64,000 nucleotides of DNA, from assembly GCA_022013685.1 (NCBI GenBank), contig JAKLPV010000070.1, positions 41,860-105,859 of the forward strand, given 5' to 3'. The translations under genes and the position numbers were made by a program. The notes beneath the pieces were generated by a model. That model was given only the letters and a program-made list of their open reading frames with translations. It made no database searches and was not told where the DNA came from. Source of the DNA: Anaerolineae bacterium. Its GTDB lineage: Bacteria > Chloroflexota > Anaerolineae > Anaerolineales > Villigracilaceae. The first letter of the stretch is position 1, and each line of letters starts with the position of its first letter. This document shows, in pieces, positions 43,267 to 52,533 of this stretch.

Positions 43267-43755
43267 CTATTCCTGCGCCTTGCGCAACGCATCAACCAAT
43301 TCCATTGTCTTATCAATGTTCATGTTTTCGTGATATGTGACTTTGTCGCCTTGCTGCAACTGGAACAGCGGAGCGCGATCGCAGCCGCCCAGGCACTTGA
43401 CTTCTTCGATGGTGATCAATCCATCCGGCGTAGTTTCACCGATCTTGACGCCGATGTTTTCGCACAGGTGCTCCAAGAACTTATCCGCACCGCGCAGAGC
43501 ACAGGGTAGGTCGTTGCAAACCTGCATACGATATTTTCCGGCTTTTTCATCGTGGTACATGGTGTAAAAGCCGACAATCGCCGCTACTTCGGTTACATCC
43601 AGTTCGAGCATGGCTGCAATTTCCTGCATCGATTCTTTTTGGATGTAACCTTCCTCGCGTTGGGCGAGGTAAAGCAACGGCATGACTGCCGAGCGTTTGA
43701 CCGGGTACTTGGCGAAAATCGCCTTGATTTCATCTGGATGGTTTTCTGCCAGCAT
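43267..43755 (-). CDS. nuoE: NADH:quinone oxidoreductase subunit E ([2Fe-2S])
   Basis: 162 residues from the ATG at 43755, which has GGAG upstream. The thioredoxin-like fold shows VCNDLPCALRG and VKCLGGCDRAP, supplying the four Cys of cluster N1a. The longer frame runs into a dispersed repeat (43792-43858) and is not family sequence. Confidence 0.96.
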   Translation of the reverse strand: MLAENHPDEIKAIFAKYPVKRSAVMPLLYLAQREEGYIQKESMQEIAAMLELDVTEVAAIVGFYTMYHDEKAGKYRMQVCNDLPCALRGADKFLEHLCENIGVKIGETTPDGLITIEEVKCLGGCDRAPLFQLQQGDKVTYHENMNIDKTMELVDALRKAQE

Positions 43756-43791
43756 GGATTCTCCGAGGTTTTGTTGTTTCCAGTCAACACT

Positions 43792-43858
43792 GCCCTTCGA
43801 CTGCACTCGCCATTCGGCTCGCTCCGCTCACACCGTCCCGGTGTCCTGCGGGAGGGAC
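43792..43858. repeat. CCCTTCGACTGCACTCG repeat between nuoD and nuoE
   Basis: CCCTTCGACTGCACTCGCC, then GGCTCGCTCCGCTCAC and GTCCCGGTGTCCTGCGGGAG. It belongs to the CTTCGA-CTCA repeat group and widens the only large gap (134 bp) in the operon. Confidence 0.65.
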
Positions 43859-43889
43859 TGATAACTGATTACTATTACTGCTCACCGCT

Positions 43890-45119
43890 CTAACGGTCAA
43901 TATCTCCGAGCACGATGTCAATTGAGCCGATGATCGCCACCAGGTCGGCCACAAAATGTCCTTTGGTCAGGCGCGGCAGGACTTGCAGGTTGTCAAATGA
44001 CGGTGCGCGGAAGTGGACGCGGTAGGGCTTTGGGCCGCCATCGCTTTCGAGGAAACAGGCCAACTCACCGCGCGGGGATTCGGTCGCCACGTAAACAGAG
44101 CCTTTCGGCGCGTTGAAGCCTTCCGTCCACAACTTGAAGTGGTGGATCAGCGCTTCCATGCTGGTGCCAATTTCTGAGCGCGGCGGCGGGACGAATTTAT
44201 AGTTGTTCGAGCGTACCGGCCCGAGCGGTAATTTCGCCATGGCCTGTTCGATAATGCGGATCGACTGGCGCATTTCCTCGATCCGGACCAGGTAGCGGGC
44301 GTAGACGTCGCCATCGGTATGGGTTGGCACCTCGAAGTCGTATTGCTCGTAACCCGAATAGGGCGCGTATTTGCGCACATCATAATCCGGGCCGGAAGCG
44401 CGCAGGGTGGCGCCGGTCAGACCCCAGTTGATGGCTTCCTCGCCAGTGATCACGCCAATCCCCAGGCAGCGGTCGAGAAAAAGCGGATTCTTCGTCAGCA
44501 TCGCTTCGTACTCGTCGATCCGCTTGGGGATGATCTTGATAAAATCGCGTACCGCAGCTTCGAATTCGACCGGCACATCGCGCCAGACGCCGCCGGGGCG
44601 GATGTAAGTGGTCATCATGCGCTGGCCTGAGACCAGTTCCATGATGTCGAGAATTTGTTCGCGCTCACGGAAGCAGTACAGGAAAACCGACATGGCCGCC
44701 ACATCGAGGGCGGCCGTCCCCAGCCAGACCAGGTGCGACTGGATGCGGGTCAATTCGGCCAGGATGACGCGAATGGCCTGGGCGCGTGGGGGAACATCCA
44801 GCCCGACCAGTTTTTCGATTGCCAAGCAGTAGGTAAAGTTATTGCCGACCGTGTTCATATAATCCATGCGGTCGGTCATGACCTCGGCCTTCTGGTAGGT
44901 TTTGGATTCCATGTTCTTCTCGATACCGGTATGCAGGAAACCAATATCAGGAATGCAATTGACCACCGTTTCGCCGTCCAGTTCGAGCAGCAGGCGCAAG
45001 ACGCCGTGTGTTGACGGGTGCTGCGGCCCCATGTTCAGGAGCATGGTCTCGCCCGTCAGGGCGCGCTCCGAAACCAGGTGGCGGATTTCGTCTAAGGAAA
45101 CTTCCTGGAGCTGGGTCAT
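43890..45119 (-). CDS. nuoD: NADH:quinone oxidoreductase subunit D (49 kDa)
   Basis: 409 residues. Motifs: LNMGPQHPSTHGVLRLLLEL (quinone-site His), GFLHTGIEKNME, DRMDYMNTVGNNFTYCLAIE and ESPRGELACFLESDG. It forms the quinone-binding cavity with NuoB and NuoH. Start at 45119. The gap to nuoE carries a repeat. Confidence 0.97.
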   Translation of the reverse strand: MTQLQEVSLDEIRHLVSERALTGETMLLNMGPQHPSTHGVLRLLLELDGETVVNCIPDIGFLHTGIEKNMESKTYQKAEVMTDRMDYMNTVGNNFTYCLAIEKLVGLDVPPRAQAIRVILAELTRIQSHLVWLGTAALDVAAMSVFLYCFREREQILDIMELVSGQRMMTTYIRPGGVWRDVPVEFEAAVRDFIKIIPKRIDEYEAMLTKNPLFLDRCLGIGVITGEEAINWGLTGATLRASGPDYDVRKYAPYSGYEQYDFEVPTHTDGDVYARYLVRIEEMRQSIRIIEQAMAKLPLGPVRSNNYKFVPPPRSEIGTSMEALIHHFKLWTEGFNAPKGSVYVATESPRGELACFLESDGGPKPYRVHFRAPSFDNLQVLPRLTKGHFVADLVAIIGSIDIVLGDIDR

Positions 45120-45124
45120 CGGCG

Positions 45125-45637
45125 CTACTCCTTGGGGGCGGGCTTGCGCGCCTTGATTTCATCGAAATTAAAGGAATACTGCGGCTCTTCGTAGCCGAGC
45201 GGATAATCCTTGCGCTGGGGGTGTCCCTGCCAGTCGGCGGGCATCAGGATGCGGCGCAGGTCGGAATGGCCCTCGAACTTGATCCCGAACATGTCGTAGA
45301 CTTCACGCTCCTGCCAGTTGGCGTTGCGGTAAACCGGTTCAATTGAGGCGACAGAGGGCGAAATTCCCGGCACGGGTACGCGCAAGGACAGAGTTAATTT
45401 TTGAGTTAGTGAGCGGAAAAAATAAACAAGGTGAAAACGCGGATTTTCTTCCGGCCAATAATCCACCGCCGTAACGCAGGATAGGAAATCGAAACCAAAT
45501 TCGTTGTGGATCATGTGTGCAGCTTCAAGGATTTTTGCAGCGGGCACGATCATGCTCACCTCACCGGCAAATTCACTGGTCTGGGTTTCAAAAGCCCGTG
45601 CCAATTGTTGTTGATAATCTTGTAACGATTTGCTCAT
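45125..45637 (-). CDS. nuoC: NADH:quinone oxidoreductase subunit C (30 kDa)
   Basis: 170 residues from the ATG at 45637 (MSKSLQDYQQQ). The signature YRNANWQEREVYDMFGIKFE is followed by HSDLRRILMPADWQGHPQRKDYPLG. It is a peripheral-arm structural subunit. The start is 2 bp after the nuoB stop. Confidence 0.95.
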   Translation of the reverse strand: MSKSLQDYQQQLARAFETQTSEFAGEVSMIVPAAKILEAAHMIHNEFGFDFLSCVTAVDYWPEENPRFHLVYFFRSLTQKLTLSLRVPVPGISPSVASIEPVYRNANWQEREVYDMFGIKFEGHSDLRRILMPADWQGHPQRKDYPLGYEEPQYSFNFDEIKARKPAPKE

Positions 45638-45639
45638 GG

Positions 45640-46122
45640 TTAAGCCCAATCCTTGAGTTTTTCGCCGCGCACTTTTTCGTGCAGGGTGATAACGCCATGA
45701 ATCAATGCTTCGGGGCGCGGAGGACAGCCCGCCACGTAAACATCCACCGGAACGACTTCATCTACACCCTGCATGACAGCGTAGTTATTGAAGACGCCGC
45801 CACACGAAGCGCAGTCGCCCATCGCGATCACCCACTTCGGGTCGGGCATCTGGTCATACAGGCGGCGCAGCACCGGAGCCATCTTGCGCGTGACTCGCCC
45901 GGCGACGATCATCAGGTCAGACTGGCGCGGGCTGGCGCGCATTAACTCCATCCCAAAGCGGCTCATATCGTGATTCGCTGCTTGGGCCGACATCATCTCA
46001 ATTGCGCAACATGCCAGGCCAAACAACATCGGCCACATCGCGTTCGTGCGGCTCCAGTTGACAAGCTCCTCTAATTTGACAGTTACTACGCCCATATTGC
46101 CTAGTTTTTGCTCTACTCCCAT
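45640..46122 (-). CDS. nuoB: NADH:quinone oxidoreductase subunit B (cluster N2)
   Basis: 160 residues. The cluster-N2 cysteines are in [19 protein letters not shown] and VAGCPPRPE. The ATG at 46122 (MGVEQKLGN) has GGAGG at 6 bp. It overlaps the end of nuoA by 10 bp. Confidence 0.97.
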   Translation of the reverse strand: MGVEQKLGNMGVVTVKLEELVNWSRTNAMWPMLFGLACCAIEMMSAQAANHDMSRFGMELMRASPRQSDLMIVAGRVTRKMAPVLRRLYDQMPDPKWVIAMGDCASCGGVFNNYAVMQGVDEVVPVDVYVAGCPPRPEALIHGVITLHEKVRGEKLKDWA

Positions 46123-46469
46123 TCCAAGCCTCCTTTTTTCCACTCATAAATAAAACCAATAAGGATGGGAATGTTGAAAACAACCATTGCCCAAAAACCC
46201 AACCATCCCAGGTCGCGGAAGGCAATCGCCCAGGGTAGGAAAAAGACCACTTCAATGTCGAACAGGATGAACAGTACCGCGATCAGGTAAAAACGAACCG
46301 GGATCTGGCGTGTTCCAGGCCCAATCGGGGTCATTCCCGATTCATAGGGCATCAATTTTTTAGCAGTTGGGCGCTTGGGGCCGAAGAGCGAACCCAGCGC
46401 AACCGCAATCACCGCCACAAGAACGGTAACTAAAATCATTGTCGCAATCGCGGCATATTCAAGCAACAT
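46113..46469 (-). CDS. nuoA: NADH:quinone oxidoreductase subunit A
   Basis: 118 residues, three helices. Motifs: [27 protein letters not shown] and [15 protein letters not shown]. The ATG at 46469 has GGAG at 6 bp. First gene of the operon, divergent from fixA with a 217 bp intergenic region. Confidence 0.97.
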   Translation of the reverse strand: MLLEYAAIATMILVTVLVAVIAVALGSLFGPKRPTAKKLMPYESGMTPIGPGTRQIPVRFYLIAVLFILFDIEVVFFLPWAIAFRDLGWLGFWAMVVFNIPILIGFIYEWKKGGLEWE

Positions 46470-46510
46470 AAGCAACTCCAACAGAGTTTTTTAGGGTTTA
46501 AAGCCGACAA

Positions 46511-46542
46511 AGTATAACATAGGGGCAATGACATTTAGACAA
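46511..46542 (-). promoter_or_regulatory. Candidate nuo promoter
   Basis: On the minus strand TATACT (46511-46516) follows TTGTCT (46537-46542) with a long, 20 bp spacer; overlapping TTATAC gives 19 bp. Weak call. Confidence 0.3.
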
Positions 46543-46597
46543 AACAAGTATGACATGTCCTATTATAAATGTGTCTTTTCTCACTTTCGAGTCATCT

Positions 46598-46629
46598 TGC
46601 TGAAATATAGAATACAGCAAAGTTATAAT
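46598..46629 (+). promoter_or_regulatory. fixA -10 box and upstream inverted repeat
   Basis: A perfect TATAAT (46624-46629) is overlapped upstream by an inverted repeat TTGCTG-N12-CAGCAA (46598-46620), placed where a repressor or activator would contact the promoter. TTGCTG could also be a -35, but its 20 bp spacing is long. Confidence 0.45.
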
Positions 46630-46686
46630 AATGATGAAGAAATTATTATCAGAACCATCTTGTAGATGGTGATGGAGGAACTCACA

Positions 46687-47526
46687 GTGTTTCATGCACT
46701 TGTCAGTATTAAACAGGTACCCGATACAACCAACATTCGTATCGATCCCGAAACCAATAATCTTATCCGTCAGGGTGTTCCCACCATCCTGAATCCGTAT
46801 GACGCCCATGCTGTTGCATCTGCGGTGGAGTGGAAACGCAAACTCAACGGGAAAGTGACCATCATCACGATGGGGCCTCCTGCAGCAGTCACCTCTTTGC
46901 GCGAATGTATTGAAATGGGCGCTGACCGCGCCATCCTGATCTCTGCCCGCCAGTTTGCCGGAGCCGATACATGGGCTACGTCCTACGTGCTGACCGAAGT
47001 GATCAAAGCCGTTCATGCAGAAGACCCGATCGACCTGATCTTCTTCGGCAAGCAGGCCATCGACGGTGACACCGCCCAGGTTGGGCCGGGCGTTGCCGTG
47101 CGTATGAACCTGCCGGTCGTCAGCTACGCGGTCAAAATCCACGATGTCAACCTGGAAGAGCGCTCCGTGATCATCGAACGCAAGACCGAGAACCGCAACG
47201 AAGTGATCAAGGCCAACCTGCCCGCCGCATTAACCTGCGAAAAAGACATTGCCGAAATCCCATACGCATCCCTGCCCGACCTGGTCTACTCATTGCGCTA
47301 TGAACCGGAAGTCTGGACAGCGGAAGGGCCGATCACCTTTGACCCGACCCAGCTTGGACTGAAAGGTTCTCCCACCACCGTCTTCAAGACCGGCACACCC
47401 GAGAAGCATGTTGCTGGTGAACTCATCAAAACGGCAGATCTTGGCGTGGATGGGGCTGTAAAGTCCGCACTCGACAAGATTTTAGGGGTTGAGGGAATGG
47501 CATCCATGTTAGGAGTACAGAAATGA
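46687..47526 (+). CDS. fixA: FixA: electron-transfer flavoprotein beta subunit
   Basis: 279 residues from a GTG at 46687 with GGAGG at 8 bp (46674-46678). The ETF-beta fold shows HALVSIKQVPDT, NPYDAHAVASAVEWK and GKQAIDGDTAQVGPGVA, which bind AMP/FAD. It pairs with FixB to form the bifurcating ETF. Its stop overlaps the fixB start (ATGA). Confidence 0.95.
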   Translation: MFHALVSIKQVPDTTNIRIDPETNNLIRQGVPTILNPYDAHAVASAVEWKRKLNGKVTIITMGPPAAVTSLRECIEMGADRAILISARQFAGADTWATSYVLTEVIKAVHAEDPIDLIFFGKQAIDGDTAQVGPGVAVRMNLPVVSYAVKIHDVNLEERSVIIERKTENRNEVIKANLPAALTCEKDIAEIPYASLPDLVYSLRYEPEVWTAEGPITFDPTQLGLKGSPTTVFKTGTPEKHVAGELIKTADLGVDGAVKSALDKILGVEGMASMLGVQK

Positions 47527-48566
47527 TTAGGCGCTTTTGGGTTTATATCGAACAAGAAGAAGGCAAGGCCCACCAGGTTGCGTGGGAATTGCTGGGTGTA
47601 GCGCGCCGTCTGGCAGATGAAGTCAAAGATGAACTGGCGAAAACTGGCGATACAGCGGTTGTCGAAGGCATTCTGGTGGGTCATCAGGTGGAAGATATCG
47701 CCAGGGAAGCGCTTCATTATGGCGCAGACACTGTCTACGTGGTGGATGACCCCGCCGTCAAGCATTATCTCAACAAGCCTTACACCTCTGTCCTGACCAT
47801 TTTGGTTAAAAAATACGGGCCGGAAGTTTTCCTGGTCGGCGCGACTACCCTCGGACGTGACCTGGCCGGAGCCGTGGCAACCAGCGTTGGCACCGGTTTG
47901 ACCGCCGACACCACTCACCTGGCGATGGGCGAAGTCAAAGACAGCCCGAAGAAACTGCTACTGGCAACCCGCCCGGCTTTTGGCGGTAACGTGATCGCGA
48001 CCATCCTGTGCCGAAATCACAGCCCACAGATGGCAACAGTCCGCCCGCGCGTCTTTACCATGGCCCCGCGCCTGGAAGAAGCCGCAGGAAATATCGTTCA
48101 TGAAGAGATTGCCATCACGTCCGATATGATTAATGCCCAAATTTTGGAATTGATCACCAATGCCTCTTCATCGGTGAAAGTTGAATATGCCGACGTAATC
48201 GTCGCTGGCGGGCGCGGCTTGGGCGGCGCAAAAGGTTTTGAGCTACTCCAGGAACTGGCCGATGAACTTGGCGGCGTGGTCGGCGCCAGCCGCGCTTGCG
48301 TCGACGCCCACTGGATCAAATACGACCACCAGGTTGGCCAGACCGGCAAAACCGTGCGCCCCAAACTCTACATCGCTGCCGGGATCTCTGGCGCGATCCA
48401 GCACAAAGTTGGGATGCAGGAATCCGATTTCATTCTCGCCATCAACCGCGACCCGCATGCCCCGATCTTTGATATCGCCACGATGGGTATTGTTGGCGAC
48501 CTTTACGAAGTCATCCCGGCCATGATCAAACAAATTCGGGCGCTCAAAGAGGCTCAGCATGTCTAA
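47523..48566 (+). CDS. fixB: FixB: electron-transfer flavoprotein alpha subunit
   Basis: 347 residues. The C-terminal FAD site is VIVAGGRGLGGAKGFELLQE, ASRACVDAHWI and LYIAAGISGAIQHKVGMQES. The N domain binds FixA. It overlaps fixC by 8 bp. The order fixABCX is that of Rhizobium, Azotobacter and many anaerobes; here there is no nitrogenase nearby. Confidence 0.96.
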   Translation: MIRRFWVYIEQEEGKAHQVAWELLGVARRLADEVKDELAKTGDTAVVEGILVGHQVEDIAREALHYGADTVYVVDDPAVKHYLNKPYTSVLTILVKKYGPEVFLVGATTLGRDLAGAVATSVGTGLTADTTHLAMGEVKDSPKKLLLATRPAFGGNVIATILCRNHSPQMATVRPRVFTMAPRLEEAAGNIVHEEIAITSDMINAQILELITNASSSVKVEYADVIVAGGRGLGGAKGFELLQELADELGGVVGASRACVDAHWIKYDHQVGQTGKTVRPKLYIAAGISGAIQHKVGMQESDFILAINRDPHAPIFDIATMGIVGDLYEVIPAMIKQIRALKEAQHV

Positions 48567-49881
48567 CAAAGAAAAACTCAGTTTTGATGTTATTGTTGTT
48601 GGCGCAGGACTGGCCGGTTCTGCTGCGGCAGTAATCGCAGCCCGTGGCGGCTTGAAGGTCGCCATGATCGAACGCGGACAGGCCCCCGGCAGCAAAAACT
48701 ATTTTGGCGGCACACTCTACACCCATTCGCTGCTCGAAATCTACCCCGATCTCTGGGATCGCAAACCACCCCTTGAACGCCCCGTGACCGAAGCTGGATT
48801 CTGGTTCCTGTCCAAGGACGGCATGGTGCGCGCCACCGCCCAGGGCGGAAAACTCAAGAACGAACCGATCGACGCTTACGTTGCGATGCGCGCCAAGTTC
48901 GATGCCTGGTGGGCCGATCAGGCCAAAAAAGAAGGCGTGTTCGCCATTACCAAGACCGTCGTTGTCGATTTCATTCGTGAAGACAACAAGGTCGTGGGTG
49001 TCGTGACCGACCGTGCCGAGGGCGAGATCTACGCTCCGGTGGTCATCATCTGCGAAGGGGTCAACAACCTGCTGACCCAAAAGCTGGGACTGATCAAGCA
49101 CGACCTGCAGGGCCATTCATCGGCTTTAGCTGTCAAACAATTGATTGCCCTGCCGGCTGAAACCATCAACGCTCGCTTTGGCTTTACGGACAACGAACAC
49201 GGCCTGGCCGCCTCGGTCATGGGCGATGTTTCGATGGGCCTGCCCGGCCTGGGCTTTCTCTATACAGGCATCGATTCCGTTTCGGTTGGCGTCGGCGTGA
49301 CCCTGGATGCCCTGACCAAAGCCGGCATCAAACCTTACGAATTGCTGCAGCGCTACCTGAACCACCCGATGATCGCCCCGCTGATCGCTGGCGGCCGCCT
49401 GATGGAATATGGCGCGCACATCATCCCCGAAGGCGGCTGGAAAGATATGCCTCAGCTTTATACCGATGGCGCCCTGGTGGCGGGCGATGCCGCTTCGATG
49501 GTCAACGCCCTGCACTGGGAGGGCACCAACATGGCGATCATCGCCGGTAAAGCTGCCGGTGAGACCGCTGTCGAAGCGCATCAAAAACGCGATTTCTCGG
49601 CCAAGTCCCTCTCATCCTACCGCGCCCGTCTCGACAAGACCTTCATCATGACCGACCTGCACCAGTACCGCGGCCTGTCGCACTTCCTGAAGACCCATCC
49701 AGACTTTATGGCCGTTTACCCGACCTTTATCAATGACGCACTCGGGATGTTCTTCTCCGGTTTTGGCAAACCCAAGGGTCAGCTTTACAAAGATATTCTG
49801 CGCTCGCTGACCGATCGCCGCCCACTGTTGAAAGCTGTTGGCGATATCGTCGCTTTCGGCAGAACAATTATTGGTATCTAA
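48559..49881 (+). CDS. fixC: FixC: flavoprotein quinone oxidoreductase
   Basis: 440 residues. Rossmann loop VIVVGAGLAGSAAAVIAARGG at the N-terminus; FAD/quinone region APGSKNYFGG; GALVAGDAASMVNALHWEGT near the C-terminus. FixC is related to ETF:quinone oxidoreductase and hands the high-potential electrons to quinone. It depends on FixX for its iron-sulfur centre. Confidence 0.96.
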   Translation: MSNKEKLSFDVIVVGAGLAGSAAAVIAARGGLKVAMIERGQAPGSKNYFGGTLYTHSLLEIYPDLWDRKPPLERPVTEAGFWFLSKDGMVRATAQGGKLKNEPIDAYVAMRAKFDAWWADQAKKEGVFAITKTVVVDFIREDNKVVGVVTDRAEGEIYAPVVIICEGVNNLLTQKLGLIKHDLQGHSSALAVKQLIALPAETINARFGFTDNEHGLAASVMGDVSMGLPGLGFLYTGIDSVSVGVGVTLDALTKAGIKPYELLQRYLNHPMIAPLIAGGRLMEYGAHIIPEGGWKDMPQLYTDGALVAGDAASMVNALHWEGTNMAIIAGKAAGETAVEAHQKRDFSAKSLSSYRARLDKTFIMTDLHQYRGLSHFLKTHPDFMAVYPTFINDALGMFFSGFGKPKGQLYKDILRSLTDRRPLLKAVGDIVAFGRTIIGI

Positions 49882-49899
49882 CTGAAAGGCAGAAATCTG

Positions 49900-50223
49900 A
49901 TGACTGACGAAACCAGCACCACTCTGAAAAATGATCTTCCTGATGTTTATATTGATGATATTTTGATGTCGCTTAAGTATTTCACCGACGAACATGAAGC
50001 GCATCTCAAAATCATCGATCCCCAGGTCTGCGTTCGCTGTGTCGACAAGCCCTGTGTTCAGTTTTGCCCGGTGGGTGCTTACCGCACCCAGGATGGCGGC
50101 ACGGTCCAGATTGCTTTCCAGAGCTGTGTAGAATGTGGCACCTGCCGGGTCATGTGCCCGCCTGCCAACGTTTCCTGGAAATTGCCGCGCGGAGGATTCG
50201 GCGTGGCGTACAAATTTGGATAA
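49900..50223 (+). CDS. fixX: FixX: ferredoxin-like partner of FixC
   Basis: 107 residues. Cys motifs CVRCVDKPCVQFCP and CVECGTCRVMCPP give the cluster(s). It forms the C-terminal part of the bifurcating complex in place of the ETF-QO domain. It starts 18 bp after fixC and is followed by a terminator. Confidence 0.96.
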   Translation: MTDETSTTLKNDLPDVYIDDILMSLKYFTDEHEAHLKIIDPQVCVRCVDKPCVQFCPVGAYRTQDGGTVQIAFQSCVECGTCRVMCPPANVSWKLPRGGFGVAYKFG

Positions 50224-50245
50224 CAGCAGATACGATTGGAAGTTT

Positions 50246-50292
50246 AAACCATACGCGCCAAACACTAAAAGTGTTTGGCGCGTATGGTTTTG
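50246..50292 (+). terminator. Terminator of fixABCX
   Basis: A 21-bp perfect stem, AAACCATACGCGCCAAACAC / GTGTTTGGCGCGTATGGTTT with a flanking T-A pair, a 3-base loop and a T run. Its length and symmetry let it act both ways. Confidence 0.9.
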
Positions 50293-50319
50293 TCAACTGG
50301 TTGTGCAACACACTCTCTG

Positions 50320-50961
50320 TCAGTCGGTCAATTTCGCCAGTTGCTCCTGTTTTTCGGCACGCATCCGGATTGCAATCGGTGCGGCAAGATGGCGCTGAAT
50401 GGCGGCTTCGGTTAGTTCGGGGTTATAGTAATCATTCATTGCCTCGACGATGGAGATACGCTCACCGCTGTAACGTTCCACGGTAACCGGGTCGCCGGCC
50501 TGGGCCAGCCCTTCGCGCAACACGCGACAGTACAGGCCGGGCCGCTCAGCCAGACGGAAGCGTTTGGCGAATTTCGGGTTACCCATTCGTCCGGCCAGCG
50601 TGCCACAGGGGATGCGCGGGGCTGTTATCTGCAAGGTTACTTCGCCGAAATGCAAGCTGTCGCCGATCGCAAAATCAGAGCAGGCCAGTCCCTCAATCGT
50701 CAGGTTTTCGCCAAATGTGCCGGGCGACAATTCCTGGCCGAGTTCTTCTGCCCACCAGGCATAATCGATCCCGCCGTAGATGTAGACAGCCTGATCCGGG
50801 CCGCCATGATGCCTCGCATCGCCAATAAAATCCCCGGGGATTCCTTCGCGATTGATTTGCGCCGGGTCTGGCACTGGCTGCTTGAAAATTCCGGTCTGTT
50901 CGGTTTTTCCTGGCCGGGAGAGTGTCTGCTCCTGGCCGATGTTGATGCTGGTCAGTTTCAT
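50320..50961 (-). CDS. MOSC-domain protein, YiiM-like
   Basis: 213 residues. MOSC motifs: VPDPAQINREGIPGDF, ARHHGGPDQAVYIY, PGTFGENLTIEG and APRIPCGTLAGRMG, where the Cys is the conserved sulfur-carrying residue. The C-terminal extension is as in YiiM. MOSC proteins handle sulfur or molybdenum cofactors, and YiiM-like members reduce N-hydroxylated bases. It stands alone, convergent with fixABCX. Confidence 0.9.
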   Translation of the reverse strand: MKLTSINIGQEQTLSRPGKTEQTGIFKQPVPDPAQINREGIPGDFIGDARHHGGPDQAVYIYGGIDYAWWAEELGQELSPGTFGENLTIEGLACSDFAIGDSLHFGEVTLQITAPRIPCGTLAGRMGNPKFAKRFRLAERPGLYCRVLREGLAQAGDPVTVERYSGERISIVEAMNDYYNPELTEAAIQRHLAAPIAIRMRAEKQEQLAKLTD

Positions 50962-51057
50962 CTGAACTTCTCCTGTAAGTGAATTGCCTGATTATAGCGC
51001 CAGGGCGGGGTAAATTCCATAATTTGGCATGATATACTCGAATTAGTCCAGAAACCT

Positions 51058-51079
51058 TTTAAACCCGGCAGGGTTTAAA
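51058..51079. repeat. TTTAAACCC-ggca-GGGTTTAAA inverted repeat in the sigma-factor leader
   Basis: A perfect 9-bp inverted repeat around GGCA, about 35 bp before the GTG start of the sigma factor. A TATACT at 51032-51037 lies just upstream. It may be a dispersed element or an RNA hairpin. Confidence 0.55.
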
Positions 51080-51113
51080 TATTCAAACTTCTGCCGGTAG
51101 AAAGAAAAACCGC

Positions 51114-51674
51114 GTGGCCGAAGAAAAAATTAGCGAAGAGCAGGTGCTTGCGCGTGCGTCGCAGGGTGACCGGGAAGCCTTTGGGACGCTCTATGAACGT
51201 TATGTCGAGCGTATTTTCAACTACATCTATTACCGCACCGGCAACGTAGATGACGCTGAGGACCTGACTGCAAGGGTGTTCCAACGGGCGATGAACCATA
51301 TCGTCAATTACACTGACCGGGGTGTGCCGTTTTCGGCCTGGTTATATCGCATTGCCCACAACCTGGTTGCCAATTGGCACAGAGATCGCTCTCGGCGGCA
51401 GGAAATTCCTATCACTGAGACACCCATTATTGCCAAGGATACTCCCCCTGAAGTTTCTCTGGTGCAAAGCCAGGAAAAGGATGCTCTGCTCAAACTAATT
51501 CGCGGTTTGCCCTCTGAACGCCAAACGCTATTGATTTTGAAGTTTGTTGAACATCTCTCGAATGCCGAAATTGGCGAGATCATGGGACGCAGTGAAGGCG
51601 CTGTCAAAAGCTTGTATCACCGCACGCTGACTTCCTTGCGCGATGAGGTAGAAAGCACAGTTGATTTTGACTAA
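51114..51674 (+). CDS. ECF-type sigma factor
   Basis: 186 residues from a GTG at 51114. Sigma region 2 is recognisable in FGTLYERYVERIFNYIYYRT and DAEDLTARVFQRAMNHI; region 4 is in LPSERQTLLILKFVEHLSN, EIGEIMGRSEGAVKSLYHRT. There is no 1.1, 1.2 or 3 domain, as expected for extracytoplasmic-function sigma factors. It directs transcription of a set of genes not visible here. A degV gene and a one-helix membrane protein follow on the same strand. Confidence 0.93.
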   Translation: MAEEKISEEQVLARASQGDREAFGTLYERYVERIFNYIYYRTGNVDDAEDLTARVFQRAMNHIVNYTDRGVPFSAWLYRIAHNLVANWHRDRSRRQEIPITETPIIAKDTPPEVSLVQSQEKDALLKLIRGLPSERQTLLILKFVEHLSNAEIGEIMGRSEGAVKSLYHRTLTSLRDEVESTVDFD

Positions 51675-51686
51675 CAGGAGACTACT

Positions 51687-52529
51687 ATGATACGTATTGT
51701 TACCGATGGTGCGGCCGATATGCCCCAGGAGTGGTTGAAAGAGTTTGAGATCGACATTATTCCCATCAACATTCACTTCGGCGAAAAGACCTACCTGCAA
51801 AATGTGGACCTGGACAGGGATGGTTTCTACAAGTTGGTGGACGAAACTCGCAAAGTACCCAAGACCTCCCAGCCGACCCCGCATCAGTTTATTGAGTTCT
51901 ACAAGAAGATTGCCCAGGCCGGGGATACTATCCTTTCAGTGCACATCACCAGCAAGCTTTCGGGGACATATGACTCGGCGGTGGCAGCTGCCCGTGAAGT
52001 TGGCCGCACGTACAACGTCATCCCGTTCGATTCGATGTGCGGTTCTGCCGGCATTGGAATGTTGTGCCGTGAAGCCCGTTTGGCCGAACGCGCCGGACAT
52101 GGGGCGGATGAAATCGTCAAACGCCTGGAAGTTTTGCGCGAGAAGATCGACATCTTCCTGACGCTCGACACGCTCGATTATGCCCGCATGAGCGGACGGG
52201 TGGGAACCATGCAAGCCGCCCTGGCCTCGCTTTTGAACGTCAAGCCGATTGCCACCCTGGGCAACGGTGTTTTGAATATGACTGAAAAGGTTCGCACCCG
52301 CAGCGCTTCGTTGGAGCGATTAATTGCGATGGCCAAAGAAAAAGTCGGCGATAAACCGATCAATCTGACAGTTGTCCACGCGCGTGATTTGCAGTCTGGG
52401 CAAGTCCTGCTCGACAAAGCGCTCGAGGCGCTGAACGTAAAAGAATCATACCTGACGGATCTTTCAATTTCAATTGCGGCCAACCTGGGACCGGGTACGG
52501 TTGGTCTAATTTTTTATCCGGTTGAGTGA
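51687..52529 (+). CDS. DegV family fatty-acid-binding protein
   Basis: 280 residues. DegV signatures: IVTDGAADMP, TSQPTPHQFIEFYKK, ILSVHITSKLSGTYDSAVAAA and DTLDYARMSGRV. DegV proteins bind a fatty acid and serve fatty-acid kinases (FakB type). GGAG lies 6 bp before the ATG. The gene is 12 bp after the sigma factor, and the last gene of the run starts 4 bp after it ends. Confidence 0.93.
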   Translation: MIRIVTDGAADMPQEWLKEFEIDIIPINIHFGEKTYLQNVDLDRDGFYKLVDETRKVPKTSQPTPHQFIEFYKKIAQAGDTILSVHITSKLSGTYDSAVAAAREVGRTYNVIPFDSMCGSAGIGMLCREARLAERAGHGADEIVKRLEVLREKIDIFLTLDTLDYARMSGRVGTMQAALASLLNVKPIATLGNGVLNMTEKVRTRSASLERLIAMAKEKVGDKPINLTVVHARDLQSGQVLLDKALEALNVKESYLTDLSISIAANLGPGTVGLIFYPVE

Positions 52530-52533
52530 TTTT

